This document shows positions 21,679 through 35,400 of a stretch of DNA of 64,000 nucleotides, in pieces. The DNA is from Paramyrothecium sp. XJ0827 (lineage: Eukaryota; Ascomycota; Sordariomycetes; Hypocreales; Stachybotryaceae): NCBI GenBank assembly GCA_020881915.1, contig JAJFPB010000005.1, positions 2,046,001-2,110,000 of the forward strand. Reading direction: 5' to 3'. The notes under the pieces were generated by a model. That model saw only the letters and a list, made by a program, of their open reading frames with translations, searched no databases and was not told where the DNA came from. Both the position numbers and the translations under genes were made by a program. Numbering within the stretch: the stretch's first letter is position 1; each line of letters begins with the position of its first letter.

Positions 21679-24600
21679 GATGTACAAGTTAAAGGGCGGT
21701 GAAATTTCGAGTTATAAAAACAGTACCGGTAGCGTGCCAAGGATGGTTTGGCCTGGCTAATAGGAAGATCTCTCCAGGGATCTGTCGTCTACTTTGTCTA
21801 GAAAACATGGACATAGATGATACCTGCAAAACTTCTACGAATACGCATGAGTGATTCTTACATTTCACACATACCTTTGGAGGGGAGTGAGCGATACAAT
21901 CGGGAAAACGGGAAAACGTAGTGACTTGACCTCCGGTATCCCATTTCATGCTTGACTCTACAAATCCTGTCTTTTCTTTCAAAGCATATGAGCAGGGTAC
22001 CCTCTGTCAGAAGCGCAGCACCTCCTCAAGGTCATTTGCACGGGTTCATGGCCAAGATGATGACCAGGCGTTTTGGTTGGTTGTACAGTGCGACTATCTC
22101 CCACTGTAAATCGTACGAGATCTACAGCATCGATGTTTACCTTAAATGAGAGACAAGCGTCCCCTTTCTGGGCTAGGAAGGTGAAGCGGGTGAGATTGAC
22201 ATCCCGGGTTGTTTTAGCCGGGGCTTCAGGGGACGCTACCGAAAATCGGGGATTGCTGCTCGGGCCTCGCTTGGCTTTGCATCCACCCTTGCTTCGGAAA
22301 ACCAATATACCAGTGATTGACAACGGGGCCAACCGGAGAGGCAATACGACAGAAACCCACAAAGGTTGATTCTCTGACATTGTTTCAGTAGTGTGATCGA
22401 GGAGACACTGTGAACTGCTTGTACATATCTCTGGGTTTACAATGGTTTACAACTTGATTACCATTCGTAGTCTATCGAATGTAAAGAGCAACTTGGGTCG
22501 GACTCGAAATAGGCATAATGATCAGTGCATGTATTGGCTGTTTCGTGTGTCACGGTGACGCTCTTTTCGTCGACCACCTTGGCGGGTCTGCCGAGGGCAA
22601 ATGTCTGGGACCTCGCTTGAAACGCACGGCTCGTCGTTTCTCCTTGGCGCTTTGATGCTGCGTAAACCTGCTTTGGCCGCATCTTTTCCTGACGGTTAGT
22701 GGCAAACGAACGAAACGAGGTGGGTGTTGTAGCGTGCGCCGCAGACGGACCACACGACTACGGGGTCACCAGAAAGTAGGTGTGTCAGGATGGCCTGCTT
22801 CCAGTCGCCTTCTCCCGGGCTTCCACCAGACTCACCTGTCTGGGCGAGGGAGGCTGGACCAGTTCGTGTTCAACCTGTCAGCAGGACCAGGCATGAGCCT
22901 CTCCGTTGAATCACCGTTTCGAAGCCGGACTAGGTGTTCCGTCGCCGCCAGGCGCCGCCGTCATCTCAAATCCTGCCGTGTGGTTGCTGGATTTTTGCGA
23001 CAACAGGGGGTTCCCATGCGTGCGGGGGGCGTCCGCGACGATTACTGAGACGCCACGACTTTGCCAATCCGCCGCCGGGCCTTTTTGCGAGGCATGCCTT
23101 TGCCACTACAGTGCTTGGGCACCGCTTTTCTTCCTCACGTTTCTACTCACGTCCCGATTGTTGCTGTGTGGCATCGGGAGAGATGGGGATGTTGAGACAT
23201 GCATGCAGACGACAACCTCTAGTTCGCTTGCCACCGGGTCCATGGGCCGTTGCCATCATAGCTGCGGTAGGAGATGTGAGGAGTGTGCCTTACATGAGAG
23301 TCAGCTTCTGTACATGTCATAATACCTTATTACAAAGGTACTCGGTGGCTTTGCCAACATGAGGCTGATTCATGCGGGTTTCAATGGCCTTTGCATGACG
23401 CTGCGGTAGGCTTTGTCTATTAATACCTGGATTACCTTACCTTACTTGGTGCCATAAGTGGAAGTGGGCGAGGTTCGCTGCGTTCATCTCTGGTCATATA
23501 GAACCCTTTACAGCACTGTATCCAGAAACAATATACTTGTACTGTAAAATGAAATGCTGCACTAGAAAAGCTGCCTCCTCGAAAGCCATGCAGTGACGAT
23601 CCCGAGGCGGCACGTAGCGAGCATGGACATGCGTGCCCAGCCCGCGGGCATCAGCATCCATTTTTGCCTCCCAAAACACTCGAAGTCAAAGCCAGTCCCC
23701 CTCCAGCTCTAGCGAGCCAAACATTACACACGACCTGTAAGATACCGTGCCTCAAGCGGTTAGCACAATCAGGCTCACAGCCCGGGTCTGGGAGCCCCCT
23801 TCTCCTTCCCCTCTCCCTCTCCCTCCCCTTCTCCTTCCCCTTGCCCTTCCCCTTGACCCCACATGGCCTGGGTGTGGTGTTTCTCCTTGTTCGCACGACC
23901 TGAGGTGCCTTAGCGGCGCTTCCTCCCACTCAGCCAAACCCACCCGCGCATCCACTCTGCTGCGCTGCGCTTCGCTTGCTCCCCCGAGCCGGTACCTGGC
24001 TCTTGGTGTGGCTCAGGCGGGGTTCCAGGTACCTACCTTGCCCACGTCCTCCACCAACCACTACCTTACCTAAGGTAAGCTACTACCTCCTCTGGAGCCT
24101 GGAGCCTGTAGCGGGAGTTGTCGCGCGCGCCCGATCTACCATCCTACCTTACTTGGCCTGGCCTGCCTTACCTTACGTGAGGTACTCTGGCTCACTCTCT
24201 CCCTCTTCTCCTTGCACCTCCCAGCTGCGTGCCTCTCCGTCCTGTCTAACATCGCGGCGCGGCTGCTCCTGGATATCCTTTCTGTCTCTCACATCCCAAA
24301 GGGCCGCATCACCGTTGCGGTTTTTTTCCGTCGCCGTCTTCGAGGGATACCAGCGCCGTCACCCAGCTCCCACTCGACGTTGGTGAGGCTGGAATTGACC
24401 GCTGGTCTCTGGCTACATGCCCTCCCTTTCCTGCAATTGAATAGGCGACATTCTTGCGACAACGCCTGGGCTCGCCTCCAAGCCTAGTCGTCGTTTTGGT
24501 TTATCAACTCCAGTCCTCCGCTCGGCCATCGGTTCCGATTGCGACTTCGAATTCTTTTTCCACCCCCTCAAGCGCCCCTGCGAATTCCGCACTTTGAGAG

Positions 24601-24752
24601 TGCAGATACCCGCCTCACTCCCCGTGTCGCCAGCTCGCATATTACCCAACACCAACACCGCCGCCTGCGGAATCCTGATCTCTCGCCTCTCCCGAAAATT
24701 ACATCAGTGGAGAATAATTCATATTGTTTCGACCTAATAATTCCATTGCAAC
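21679..24752. other. Long intergenic region upstream of the Cla4 gene
   Basis: About 3 kb without a supported gene. Several short frames near 22700-23300 have no family features. Contents: several TACCTTA/TAAGGTA copies (for example 23433, 24062-24077, 24140-24180) and a pyrimidine tract at 23795-23860. From about 24200 the DNA is pyrimidine-rich, consistent with a long promoter and 5' leader of the kinase gene. Confidence 0.5.
23795..23860. repeat. Pyrimidine-rich low-complexity tract
   Basis: About 65 bp of imperfect CCCTT/CTCC units, all C and T except for one G and one A near the end. It lies about 0.9 kb upstream of the kinase start. Confidence 0.8.
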
Positions 24753-27700
24753 ATGGCTCAGCACAGGTACGTGGGACACATTTCCCCTTAGGCGCCATCA
24801 TATGCGCGTCCAGATGGTCGGGGTGCGAAGCGGGGCGGGGAGGGAGGGTCTTCAGCCTCCACAAAGACCAACCCTCAGCCAACAACCAGCCTAAGATGTA
24901 TGGTTGTTGTAGGTCGTTGTTGGTATTGGAGTAGTGCCTCTGCCCGACTCGGTTGCGTTCTTCGGCCTGAAATAATGCTGGTCTCGTTGTGGGCGCACAC
25001 CTCAGTGCGCCTTCTAGAGCCATGAGCGTTTCCCCAACTATGTTCGCGGGCTACTGCGACCTGCCGTCGGCCTGGCCCGCTTTCCACTCCCACAGCTGTT
25101 CGCCTGATGACTTGCGAGCCTGAAGCTGACCGAAGCCAGTGTTTACTCCTCGGGTCAGTTCATGAACCCCGGCCCGGCGCCACGGCCGCCCGGTGGTCCA
25201 CGACTCAACCTCACCCCGAACCCCAATGTGCCTGGCAACATGGCTCACATGCCCATCTCGCCTATCCGTAGCACAGCTACCTCGACCTATACAGGCTCCA
25301 CCATCTCGTTACCAATCGCTAGGCAGCAGACTAACAATACTGATGGTATGGGCGGCGTTGCAGTCAAGAAAGAGGGTTGGGCATCTGTCAAAGAGAGCAA
25401 GAACTTCATTCAACCTTGGAAGCAGAAGTATTTGATACTTCGCAAAGAATCGCTCGACTTCCACAAGGCCGAGGGCGGCAAGGTCTCTTACACGCTATAC
25501 CTGAGGGATGTCGTCAATGTTGGCAGAGTCGAGGCCGCTGGCACCATTTTCGAAATCAAGAGGAAGCCGGATGGAGCTTCGAACAGCCCTGGCGATGATG
25601 ACGGTCAAACCAAGACACTACAGATCAAGGTCAAGAGCGACGACGACTTGTACGAGTGGATTGACTTTATCTATGGCGCCTGTCCTGGCATGGGCGGCGT
25701 GAGCAATCCCACCAACTTCTCCCATGCTGTTCATGTCGGTTTTGATCCTCAGACTGGCGAGTTTGTCGGTCTGCCACCTGAGTGGTCCAAACTTCTGAAC
25801 TCTTCAGCCATCACCAAGGAGGACTATGAGCGCAACCCTCAGGCTGTGTTTGAAGTCCTAGACTTCTACACGGACCTCGCCAAGAAGGCTGAGAACCCTA
25901 TCCAGTACCCTGGTGGCATGTCGCCAATCTCCGTGCCTTCGCCTTCAAGCCAGGCTAACAAGCAGCTTGGCTACGGCAGCGGGAACTCCGTGGCACCTCC
26001 TCGGTCGACGCCTCCTCCGAGCGCTCAGCGCAACCCTAGCTACACCACCGCGTCTTCTCAGTCAAACAGTGCGAGCCGGCCGCGTTTGCCAATTGCCGAG
26101 CAGCAAATGGCGATAAACCAGCAGCAGCAGCACCAGCAGCAGCGCCAGCAAATGCAGGCCATGTCGCCCAAGTATGTTTCTCAGGATGCTTTGAGGGATG
26201 AACAGCGGAAGAAGCAGCTCGAGGCTCAAAGACAGATTGAAGACCGCAACCTTCATGAGCTCGCTGCCTATAACGATTCTTTGCCCAAGACCAAGACTCC
26301 CATTGCCCAGCAAGAGCTTAGCGGCTACGGCAACAGCCCCTCCGGAGCCACCTACAACCCGGGAAGAATGGCTCCAACAGCTCCCAGGCCTGCCAACCCC
26401 CCAGTCAATGGGCTCCGTGCTCAGAGGCCAGCACCGCCCGCTCCTTCATCATCCGGATCCTCAGCTCGACCTGGTATGTCGTCACAGCCAAGCTCCAGCT
26501 CCATTCGGGATCCCGCTGGCCAGGTACCTCGAACCCCCCGAAATGATGGGTCTTCGCCCAGTTCTTCGAACGCTCCCCGTTACCAGAACGGCCCTCAGTC
26601 TTCTCAACCCAGGCAACCGCAGGCTCAGCCTCAGCAGCAGGCCCGTATGCCGGCGCCCGTCAAGCCTCTCAACGTCGCCCCGAAGCCCAGCCAGCCGCAG
26701 CAAGCACAGCAGGCTGACGGTGTGAAGGCTGCTGAGGCCGCGCTCACTGCCAAGCCCTCTCCAGCAGAGCGCAAGCAGGATGTGCGCATGTCAACCATGT
26801 CTGAGAGTGAGGTCATGGCCAAGCTGAAGGAAGCTGTTTCTAAGGAGGATCCCAACCTATCATACTCTAAGCAGAAGAAGATTGGCCAGGGCGCTTCTGG
26901 TTCAGTCTATGTTGCGAAGATCAAGGAGACGGCAACCGGTATCGCTCGTGAGGTCCTCCGTCAGCAGGGCAGCCGAGCTCAAGTTGCTATTAAGCAGATG
27001 GATCTTGCTCATCAACCCCGCAAGGAACTCATTGTGAATGAAATTATGGTTATGAAGGACAGTCGCCACAGGAACATCGTCAACTTCCTCGATGCATTCC
27101 TGCGCAACAACAACTCGGAGCTCTGGGTTGTCATGGAATTCATGGAGGGTGGCCCACTCACTGACGTGATTGACAACAACCCCTCGATCTCGGAGGACCA
27201 GATCGCAACCATTTGCCACGAGGTAAGAACGCATGACCCTCCCCAACTCGGAATGTTGACCGCAATGCAATCTGGATTGACGCTTACATGAATACGTAGA
27301 CTTGCCGTGGCCTGCAGCACCTCCATGCACAGAGTATCATTCATCGAGACATCAAGAGTGACAACGTCCTTCTCGATGCACGTGGAAATGTCAAAATCAG
27401 TAAGTTCATTTTGCCCACACTAAGGGTCGCCCTTTGGGCCTTAGCATCGAGCACATGGACGTTCAGAGCTAACTGGGGAACAGCTGATTTCGGCTTCTGT
27501 GCCAAGCTTACGGAAACCAAGTCGAAGCGTGCGACTATGGTCGGCACACCGTACTGGATGGCTCCTGAAGTCGTCAAGCAGAAGGAGTATGGACCTAAGG
27601 TTGACATTTGGTCCCTGGGTATCATGGCGATTGAGATGATCGAGTCTGAGCCTCCTTATCTGAACGAGGAGCCTCTCAAAGCCCTCTACCTTATTGCCAC

Positions 27701-27893
27701 CAACGGAACACCTCGTCTCAAGAAGCCGGACAAGCTGAGCAAGGAGCTCAAGGCTTTCTTGTCCGTCTGCCTGTGTGTCGACATCAAGAGCCGTGCCTCA
27801 GCAGATGAGTTGCTTGCGCACGACTTCTTGAAGCACGGCTGCCCCTTGTCTAGCCTGGCTGATCTTCTGGCATTCAAGAAGCATCAGAAATAA
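24753..27893 (+). CDS. CLA4: Cla4-type p21-activated kinase (PH + CRIB + kinase)
   Basis: Proposed exons: 24753-24766, 25140-27222, 27300-27399 and 27484-27893, 868 aa. The first exon is only 14 nt (ATG GCT CAG CAC AG), followed by a 373-bp intron with a GCTGAC branch point and GCCAG acceptor; it gives [20 protein letters not shown]. If this exon is wrong, the ATG at 25162 is the start. Domains: PH about residues 80-190 ([14 protein letters not shown]), CRIB about 191-240 (ISNP-like [16 protein letters not shown]), a Gln/Pro/Ser-rich linker with a polyQ run, and a kinase domain about 584-855 with [26 protein letters not shown] and the activation segment [17 protein letters not shown] plus CRIB marks the Cla4 branch. 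It acts downstream of Cdc42/Rac in polarity, septation and hyphal growth. Confidence 0.93.
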
Positions 27894-30800
27894 ACATTTT
27901 CTGAGGACAAGCCGGAAAAGAAGAGAAAAAAACGAATCGGTCCAATCTCGAGCTAAATCTGTTACTCTTTCCTTTCCTTGTTCTGTTTTCGCGCAGGCTG
28001 GAACGACGCATATATTCCCCCTGAATGACGGTTTGGCGTTTAGATCTGGCATTTTTGGGTTCTTTTCACGCGCACGCCTTAACACATATACAGAAGCAAG
28101 CGGCCAAAAGCATCTTGACGATATGAGGACGACAATGGAGGCAGTCGCTCCGTGGAGGACGATGTATAGGTTGTGTGGGTCGCCAAGAGCTTGCAGTTGA
28201 TTATAGCTGCGATGGCCGACCTGAAATGGGCGTGGCTAGGGCAATCATTCTGTTTCAGCGTCACGCAAGTCTGGAAGGCGGAGACTGCGGGTGTCACTCT
28301 CACTTGTATGTGTACTCATGCGAATCAAAGCGAGCAGGTCGACCTAATACAAAGGACAAAGAAATTTGTGTATAAAATACCCCATTCATTGCCTTATGGC
28401 GTGGCTACTGCCGAACTACGTTAAATGACATGATTCTAACGGAACAGGACGGGTGCAGACCAGATCGTGGAGAAGAAGTTACTACAGCAGTATCCTGATT
28501 CACAATGTCGTATATTTCACAAAGCAGGAGCCTCTCCACTATCGTGCGGGAGAAGTGCTGTGTAATGTGTCAGCTACATGAGATAGATCATCGAATCCAA
28601 AGACTCCTTTCAAGCTATCTAAACGGTCATGCGAAGTCTTCGCTAAGCCCCAGTGATGAGACAAAAGACTACGGGCGTGCCATAAATAGCGACTTTGTGG
28701 CATGGATTCGGAAGGTTGTTTCGAACTTCTCCCCCCTTAAGAGTCGGACTGGTGTCAGACATAGATGAAGGGGGCCCCCGGATTTACCAAAACGTGCTTT
28801 GCGATGCGGATACCGGCTGAATTAAACTACCATGCGGGAAGTAGCCCGGACGACGTATTCCATGTTTCAGGCATTTTCGTCCAGGACGAAGGTCAATCCA
28901 CCATACCCAAGGGGGTATCTGGCCTTTGGTGATTGGTGAGAGGGTGTGGACGTGCCGCGAAGCTTCACGAGCTACTGTGTAGACATGAATCGTTAAGATT
29001 TTGGTTCCCAGAGCTTGGCTTCCACACCCTCTTGTCTTGCAGTCTCACTGGGGAGCAAGTGTTTAGTAGTGGTTGGTCTTCCGATGGTATGTCACAAGCC
29101 ATCCGGGGGATGCATGTCTAACGATATGGAGCTGGAGAAGAAGCATGTGTGCACGGGGCCTTTCTGCTTTGGCCGACGCGGAGGCTGCTTGTTGTTTTGC
29201 CAGTCATGGCGCGCCGTATTGTACTGTAGTACGCCAGGTATGCAGAAGCAAAAGGCAGGCTTGTGCGTCTGTGCAAAGGGCTAATCACCGTAATCTCGAT
29301 GGCATGGCGGGGTGGTAGCGTGGGCGGCGCTGAGTCGGAGCTGGCAGTGTACGAGGGCGTCTCGGAGCAAGTCGGTGTGGAAAAGTGAGGCGCGTGTATA
29401 ACTCTCGTTGGCCGCCTTACCTATTACCTTACTATAAGGTAGCTACAACGTCTGAGACAGGCAGGACGGTTCATCAACTATACCTACTGTCATGCCTAAC
29501 GCCAGGCGACAGCGGTTTGCACGCCCTGAAGGGTCATGTACGCACGCAGGGTCAAGTATTATGTAAGAGCTGAAGCCAGGCGAATGCCCAGACGGCGACT
29601 CTCCCCACAGCCTCAAGTGGCCGTGTCAGCGACTGTTCAAAGGGGGTTCCTTTTACATGATTCCGTGTACTTGAGCAGTTGTTGGGGCTTACAATTCTGG
29701 GTTTGCTGAAGTACTTGGAATCTACATGGGCATTTCGCAAATTGGAGATCAGATGTCGTGAAGAGTCTCACTCCCATGCCCATGTAGATGGAGTAGACCA
29801 TTACCGCGGCGTGAGCATGCACATGGAGATCATAGTGGCCCTTGTTAAGACGACGCATCCAACGCGTCGGGTAGAGACAGCATCGTGGCTTGCGGAGACG
29901 AAAACCTAGCGCCCAAGACAGCTAGGCCATCATGCAGCCGTTTGCCTTGCTTGAATCGGCCAAGAGGTGAGTTACAGCTGAGCAGGGACACGGCTCGCGC
30001 GGCTTCCCGTATGTCGGCTCTGGCCTGTGCTTGCTCCGCGGTCCAAGCCGAGCCACAGTCGCAGATGGCTGGCTGGCGATGGGGGCGAGAGGGCATGAGA
30101 TGGGGAACCTCGATGAGGAAAAAACCACGGGCAAGGCGCTGAGATTGGGGGGAGCACGAGAGAGGTCCGGGATCTGCATGGCGAGGAGGGAATGCCCCTG
30201 AACGGGCGGGCGGCGTGCAAGGGCTCTCCCGAGGACGGGTTCGCACACTGTATCTCAAAACGGCCGGACTCCTGGAACAATGGCTACGAAAGTGGATGGG
30301 TGAGAGTGCAGCTGTAAGGTACGGCGCATGAGCTGCCCTTACGCGTTCGCCCAGTCAGATTCCGTCGTCCAGGGTTTTCCAGCAGAGCAATGTCTTTCTC
30401 CCCCCCCCCTTCCCCTTCCTCTCCCGCTGGCGTGGGCAGATCCGCAGAGGTGAAACTCCTGGACAAGGCGGCGGGAGGGGAGCGGCTACAGAAAGTTGAA
30501 TCCGGCAACGGAAAAGGTACAAGCCATACAGCAAAGACACGCCCGCCATCAAGGTACGCCCTCCTTTCATTGCAGGTACCCGGCTCGCGCCCATGGCACC
30601 CACGAGCTCCAGCTTTGGCATTGCTTTGCTCTGCTTTGCTTTTTTTTATGGCTTTTGGTCCGGATCTGGTTGCAGCATCGTACAGGAGTCAGATTGCCTT
30701 GGTTTCGGGTGTGATCGTCGTCTGATCAGCTCTACTCGATTACCACGGCGAGAAGCTTCTACTTGGTCAGGTACCTAAGGTACTACCTCCTTGAGGCAAG

Positions 30801-31130
30801 GTTGGTAGATTTCGGTTCAACACAGAAGCCAGACTCACTCTTCTGCTACCTTATCTCGTCGCCGTCAACTAGACCTCAGGCCCCTACCTACCGCCCATGT
30901 CCTCCTGTCCCTGGAGCATCTTCGTTGGATTTCGGCCAGAGGGACGAACCGCTTTGCTGCCAGGATTTTGTGCGTGTTTCAGGAGGAGACACCCCTCCCC
31001 TTCCCCCCCTCCCCCCAAATTTTTTTGGCCAGACCCCTGAACTTGCCATCATTGGTATCCCCACTTCCCACCCCCCAAATCCCAAAGCTTGGCCAACGAA
31101 ACCAGGTACCGCGAAAAAGCCCCCCTTGGC

Positions 31131-31166
<36 letters not shown>

Positions 31167-32408
31167 CTGTGCTGCGAGTGCGTGTGTGTATGCGCATGTG
31201 TGTGCCGGACTGGTTATAGCTACAGTGCAGGCAGGCAGGTACACTGCTTCGTTTCGGCGCGCTGTCGAGGCACCTAAGGTACCTAGTAGTCTGCCTTTCT
31301 TACGGCCCCCTTCCAGTTCCCTCTGTAGCCTACAGGAAGTCAGTCAGGTAGGTGAAGATACTTACCTGAAAGTACAGCATCTCACGATGAGGTAAGGTAC
31401 CTTGGGTAAAGCCTGGTACTTTGCCTTGTACCTTCAACTTCTCGCTGCTCTCGTCCGTCTTCGCCATTTCGGCCTTTGGCAGGTTCTTTCTGTGTAAAGG
31501 GGGTACCTGCACTCCACACCTCACGTCGCATGGCACCCGAGGTCCCGCTCTAAGGTATCTGACCCCGGCCAGCCTCTTCTTTTGCTGCTTCCAGTCGTCA
31601 GTCCAAACCTGCTGGCGCACAATCCGAAAGAGAGTGAAAGCTGTCTCCTGCATCTCCTTCTCCAGGCCTGGCCCCATCATCAACCTCATCGTCCCACCCC
31701 TTCCCCTCCCTTCCATGAGGCCTGTATATTGATCTTTTGCTTTGTTTCTGCCTCTTGTCCGCCTCTTTTCTCCTCCTCCTCCTTCTCCCCTCCCCACGCC
31801 GCCCAACGCTCTCTCCGGCCTCCCATCCTTTACCGCCATCACCCCTTCGTGGGCGGGCCATTGACGACGCTGGCGACGATTACCTCAAAGCGGCTCTAGC
31901 TGCTCGTCGACTTTTTTTTTCCCCCCTTCGTGTCAGCGCTACCACGCACGACCTCTTGCCATATCACGCATTGCCCTTTGTCCTTCTGATAGGACATCCA
32001 TCAGCTCTTCGGACACCTTCATGAGGTGGCATTGCAACTCCGGCAACGACATCTTGTAATACCGCTTGTCAAAACCTTCTTTGGCACTATTCAACTCCCA
32101 CTCTTTAGCTTGCCTAGGCACTCTTTGTTTTCTATCTTCGACCATTCCTTCAGTCGGGCTTGACCATCTTGTCACATTTTGTCGACGTGACCCGAGACGT
32201 AACCGAGAATTGCGAGCTGCTGCAGCAAACTCTCAACTCGCAATCGGACGAATAGCACCAGCCTCCACACGAACATAGACGGAATCGGGTAACAGAGACG
32301 TTTGGCCATCTAGTCCCAATCATCTCCGGTCCTTCCCTTTTTATTCCTCTCCTTATTGTCGGAGACGCCTCGTAACGCTCGCCCATGAGGTCGGCGAGGT
32401 AATTGATA
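27894..32408. other. Largest intergenic region (4.5 kb)
   Basis: No gene could be supported. An 87-codon ATG frame at 28505-28768 has no recognisable features. The part from about 30400 is rich in C/T tracts, with a TG repeat at 31133-31163 and several copies of the TACCTTA/TAAGGTA motif (29425-29441, 30770, 31271, 31394). The last 1-2 kb probably hold the promoter and long leader of the PUF gene. Confidence 0.5.
31133..31163. repeat. TG dinucleotide microsatellite
   Basis: An uninterrupted run of about 15 TG units, followed by less regular TG-rich sequence to about 31205. Confidence 0.95.
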
Positions 32409-35400
32409 ATGTCAAGTACTAGACCTGAACACCTGGGCCTCGGCGGCTTCTCTCACCCCGCCGTTCAACCACGTTCAGGCTCCCCATCTACCAGCAACTC
32501 TCCGAGTGACCCATCTTCAAGGTCCCCCTTTGGCCTTCCCGGCGGCGTCAACCCTGCTGGCGTCATGGCGCCCAACACGCGATCGGGAAACGGCTCTCCG
32601 TCGCACGAGATGACGGGACCTGGCAGGCTCTTCTCTAAAAGGTTGTTGCAAACTTCCCTGTGGAAACACTCAATTCCTTGCTGACCAAATCTAAAGCAGA
32701 GCACGCGAAATCCAAGCACAAGAGGGCATCCCGGGACTGCCGTTAAACCCATGGGGAGGCCCTCCTACAAGCGGAAATTCGACTCCTCTACGTGAAAACA
32801 TCCCCGAATCGCCCACCGACGGCTTTCCCGATTTCGTTCAGCTGCCGACTCCAGAAAGCCTGCCACAGACCAGACGAGCTCGAGCAGGCACGGTGCCATC
32901 GCGCTTCCCCCCTGGCTTACCGGCCGGTGGTGGACTTCTCAATATTCCAGGCTCTACAGCCAAGTCTGCCCGTGCAACGCCCACGCAGTCTCCGTTCGCC
33001 AAGACGCCGTCGCCCGGTCTCGAGTCGCACGATAATACATCAAGCTCCTCTACCTTACTCTCCCGGCTACGCGCCGGATCTATGCCTCAGCGTAGCCCTT
33101 TCGCACCTATGCCTGGCACGGCCTCACCCTTCGGTCCTTCCATCTTCAGCAGCTGGAACCCAACTGGCGTTGGCCGGGAGCGTGGCTCTACGCTCGCTAG
33201 TATTGCAAGTGTCGGCTCCAACGGCCCCAGTTCTCCTGCACAGTCACAGTTCAGCAAGGAAGGCACAGGCGAGAGCGACGTTCACATGAGGACTCTGGAT
33301 TACTTGGGTCTCGCTGAGACTCCGCAGCCACCTCGAGCGCAACTTGCCACCCCATACATGCCAAGTCTGGATTTTGCTAAGCAAGCTAGCCGCTTCCGCT
33401 CTTACTCGGTGAATAACAAGGACAAGTATGCCGATGAGGAGGATTACGATACGGACGAAGCCAACCTCGAATCTCACTACGCCGCCGCCCTTCAGGACCA
33501 ACTGGCAGCCACGAACGCCGCTATCCACAGCCATAACCTGGCAGTGCAGGCTTTTGTGAACCAGGCATCAGCAACCAGGCCTCGTGCCCGTACGGCCGGC
33601 GTTCTGGATACTCCCGGCAGCCGCCTAATGCGAACCTATTTATCGGGTGGACAAAACGTTCCAGGTTCCATGACGCCAACTGAAATTCGTCTGCAGGACG
33701 AGAAGGAGTATGACGACTTGCCGCAAGCCGTGGCCGGGCTCAACTTGGGCAGATCGAGCAGCCGCAACGCCGGCCTACTTTCCAGCGATGAGCAAGGACT
33801 GGAGGGGCCTACCAGCGCTCTTTGGCTCGGCAGCGTCCCAACCTCTACCACCACGTCTACGCTGATTGAGATGTTCAAGTCCCATGGTCCAGTCCTTTCT
33901 GCTCGCGTGCTTACGCACAAGAACTGCGGATTCGTCAACTTTGAGCGTGTGGAAAGTGCCATCTCTGCTAAAGCCAGCATGAACGGCAAGGAGATCTTTC
34001 CTGGTGCTGGACCCATCAGGATCAACTTCGCAAAGCCTGCTTCCGCATCCAACACGCCTGGACACGATGGTGTCTTCCCCTCCCCAAGCCCCGACCCCTT
34101 TAACAAGAGCCAGGATGCCGGCCCAGGAGCTACTGCCGCTGCCGCCGGTGAGGCCTCTTCTGCGTTGGACGCGACGAATTCGACGCCTACGGTCCCGCCT
34201 CTACGTGAGATGACGAGGGATGTGCTGAGTATAGTTGGTCAATTTGGGGCGTCTGAAGAAGACACGCTTCGGATTTCCCAGAATTTGCAATCGGCCGTTC
34301 AGTTCACCCGATTCATTGATGAGATACCTCCAGTCAGAGAGCCAACACACACTAGAGTTCACGACGCACCAAAGCTTCGTGACATTCGCAAACGCATCGA
34401 CAACCAAAGCCTATCCCAGGCAGAGATCGAGAACATTGCTGTAGACATGCTCCCTGAGATTGCGGAGCTTGCTTCCGACTACCTTGGCAATACTGTTGTC
34501 CAGAAGCTCTTTGAGCATTGTTCGGACCCTTTGCGCGACGCAATGCTTGCCGAGATCGCTCCTCATCTGGCTGAGATCGGCATCCACAAGAACGGCACGT
34601 GGGCTGCCCAGAAGATCATTGACGTCTGCAAGACCCCCAGCCAGTTGTCTTTGATCGTGGAACACCTGCGACCCTACACTCTCCCGCTCTTCTTGGACCA
34701 GTACGGCAATTATGTTCTGCAAGGCTGCCTGAAATTTGGCGGACCTTTCAATGACTTCATTTTTGAGACGATGCTTAGTCGAATGTGGGATATTGCCCAA
34801 GGCCGCTACGGAGCCCGTGCTATGAGGGCTTGTCTCGAGAGTCACCATGCGTCCAAGGATCAGCAGAGAATGCTTGCGGCAGCCATTGCACTCCATAGTG
34901 TCCAGCTTGCTACTAATGCAAACGGCGCGCTCCTCCTGACTTGGTCCCTTGACACCTGCACATTCCCTCTTCGACGCACCGTCCTCTCGCCTCGTCTCGT
35001 TCCGTACTTGGTGCACTTGTGCACTCACAAGGTTGCGTATCTGACGGTCCTCAAGGTCATCAATCAGAAGGCTGAGGCTGATGCCCGGGACACCATCCTA
35101 AAGGCGCTCTTCTTCACCCCCAACGATCAAGTCCTCGAGGCCATCCTAAGCGACCAAGCTTGTGGGGCTACGTTGATCTTCAAGGTCCTCACAACACCCT
35201 TCTTCGACGAGAGCATCCGTGGCCAGGTTGTTGAGAATGTCAAGAATGTCTTGGTTCGCATCAAGGCACAACCAAGCCAGGGATACAAGCGCTTGATGGA
35301 CGAAGTTGGCCTGTCAACAAGAAACTCGGGCGCTCCCCGCGACGCCAGCACCCATTCCGAACACCGCCAGCGGCCCGCTTCAAGGCAGGCAAACGCCAAC

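Noticed and set aside
28505..28768. 87-codon ATG frame in the large intergenic region
   Set aside because: No signal peptide, domain or flanking splice evidence; a frame of this length is expected by chance in 4.5 kb.
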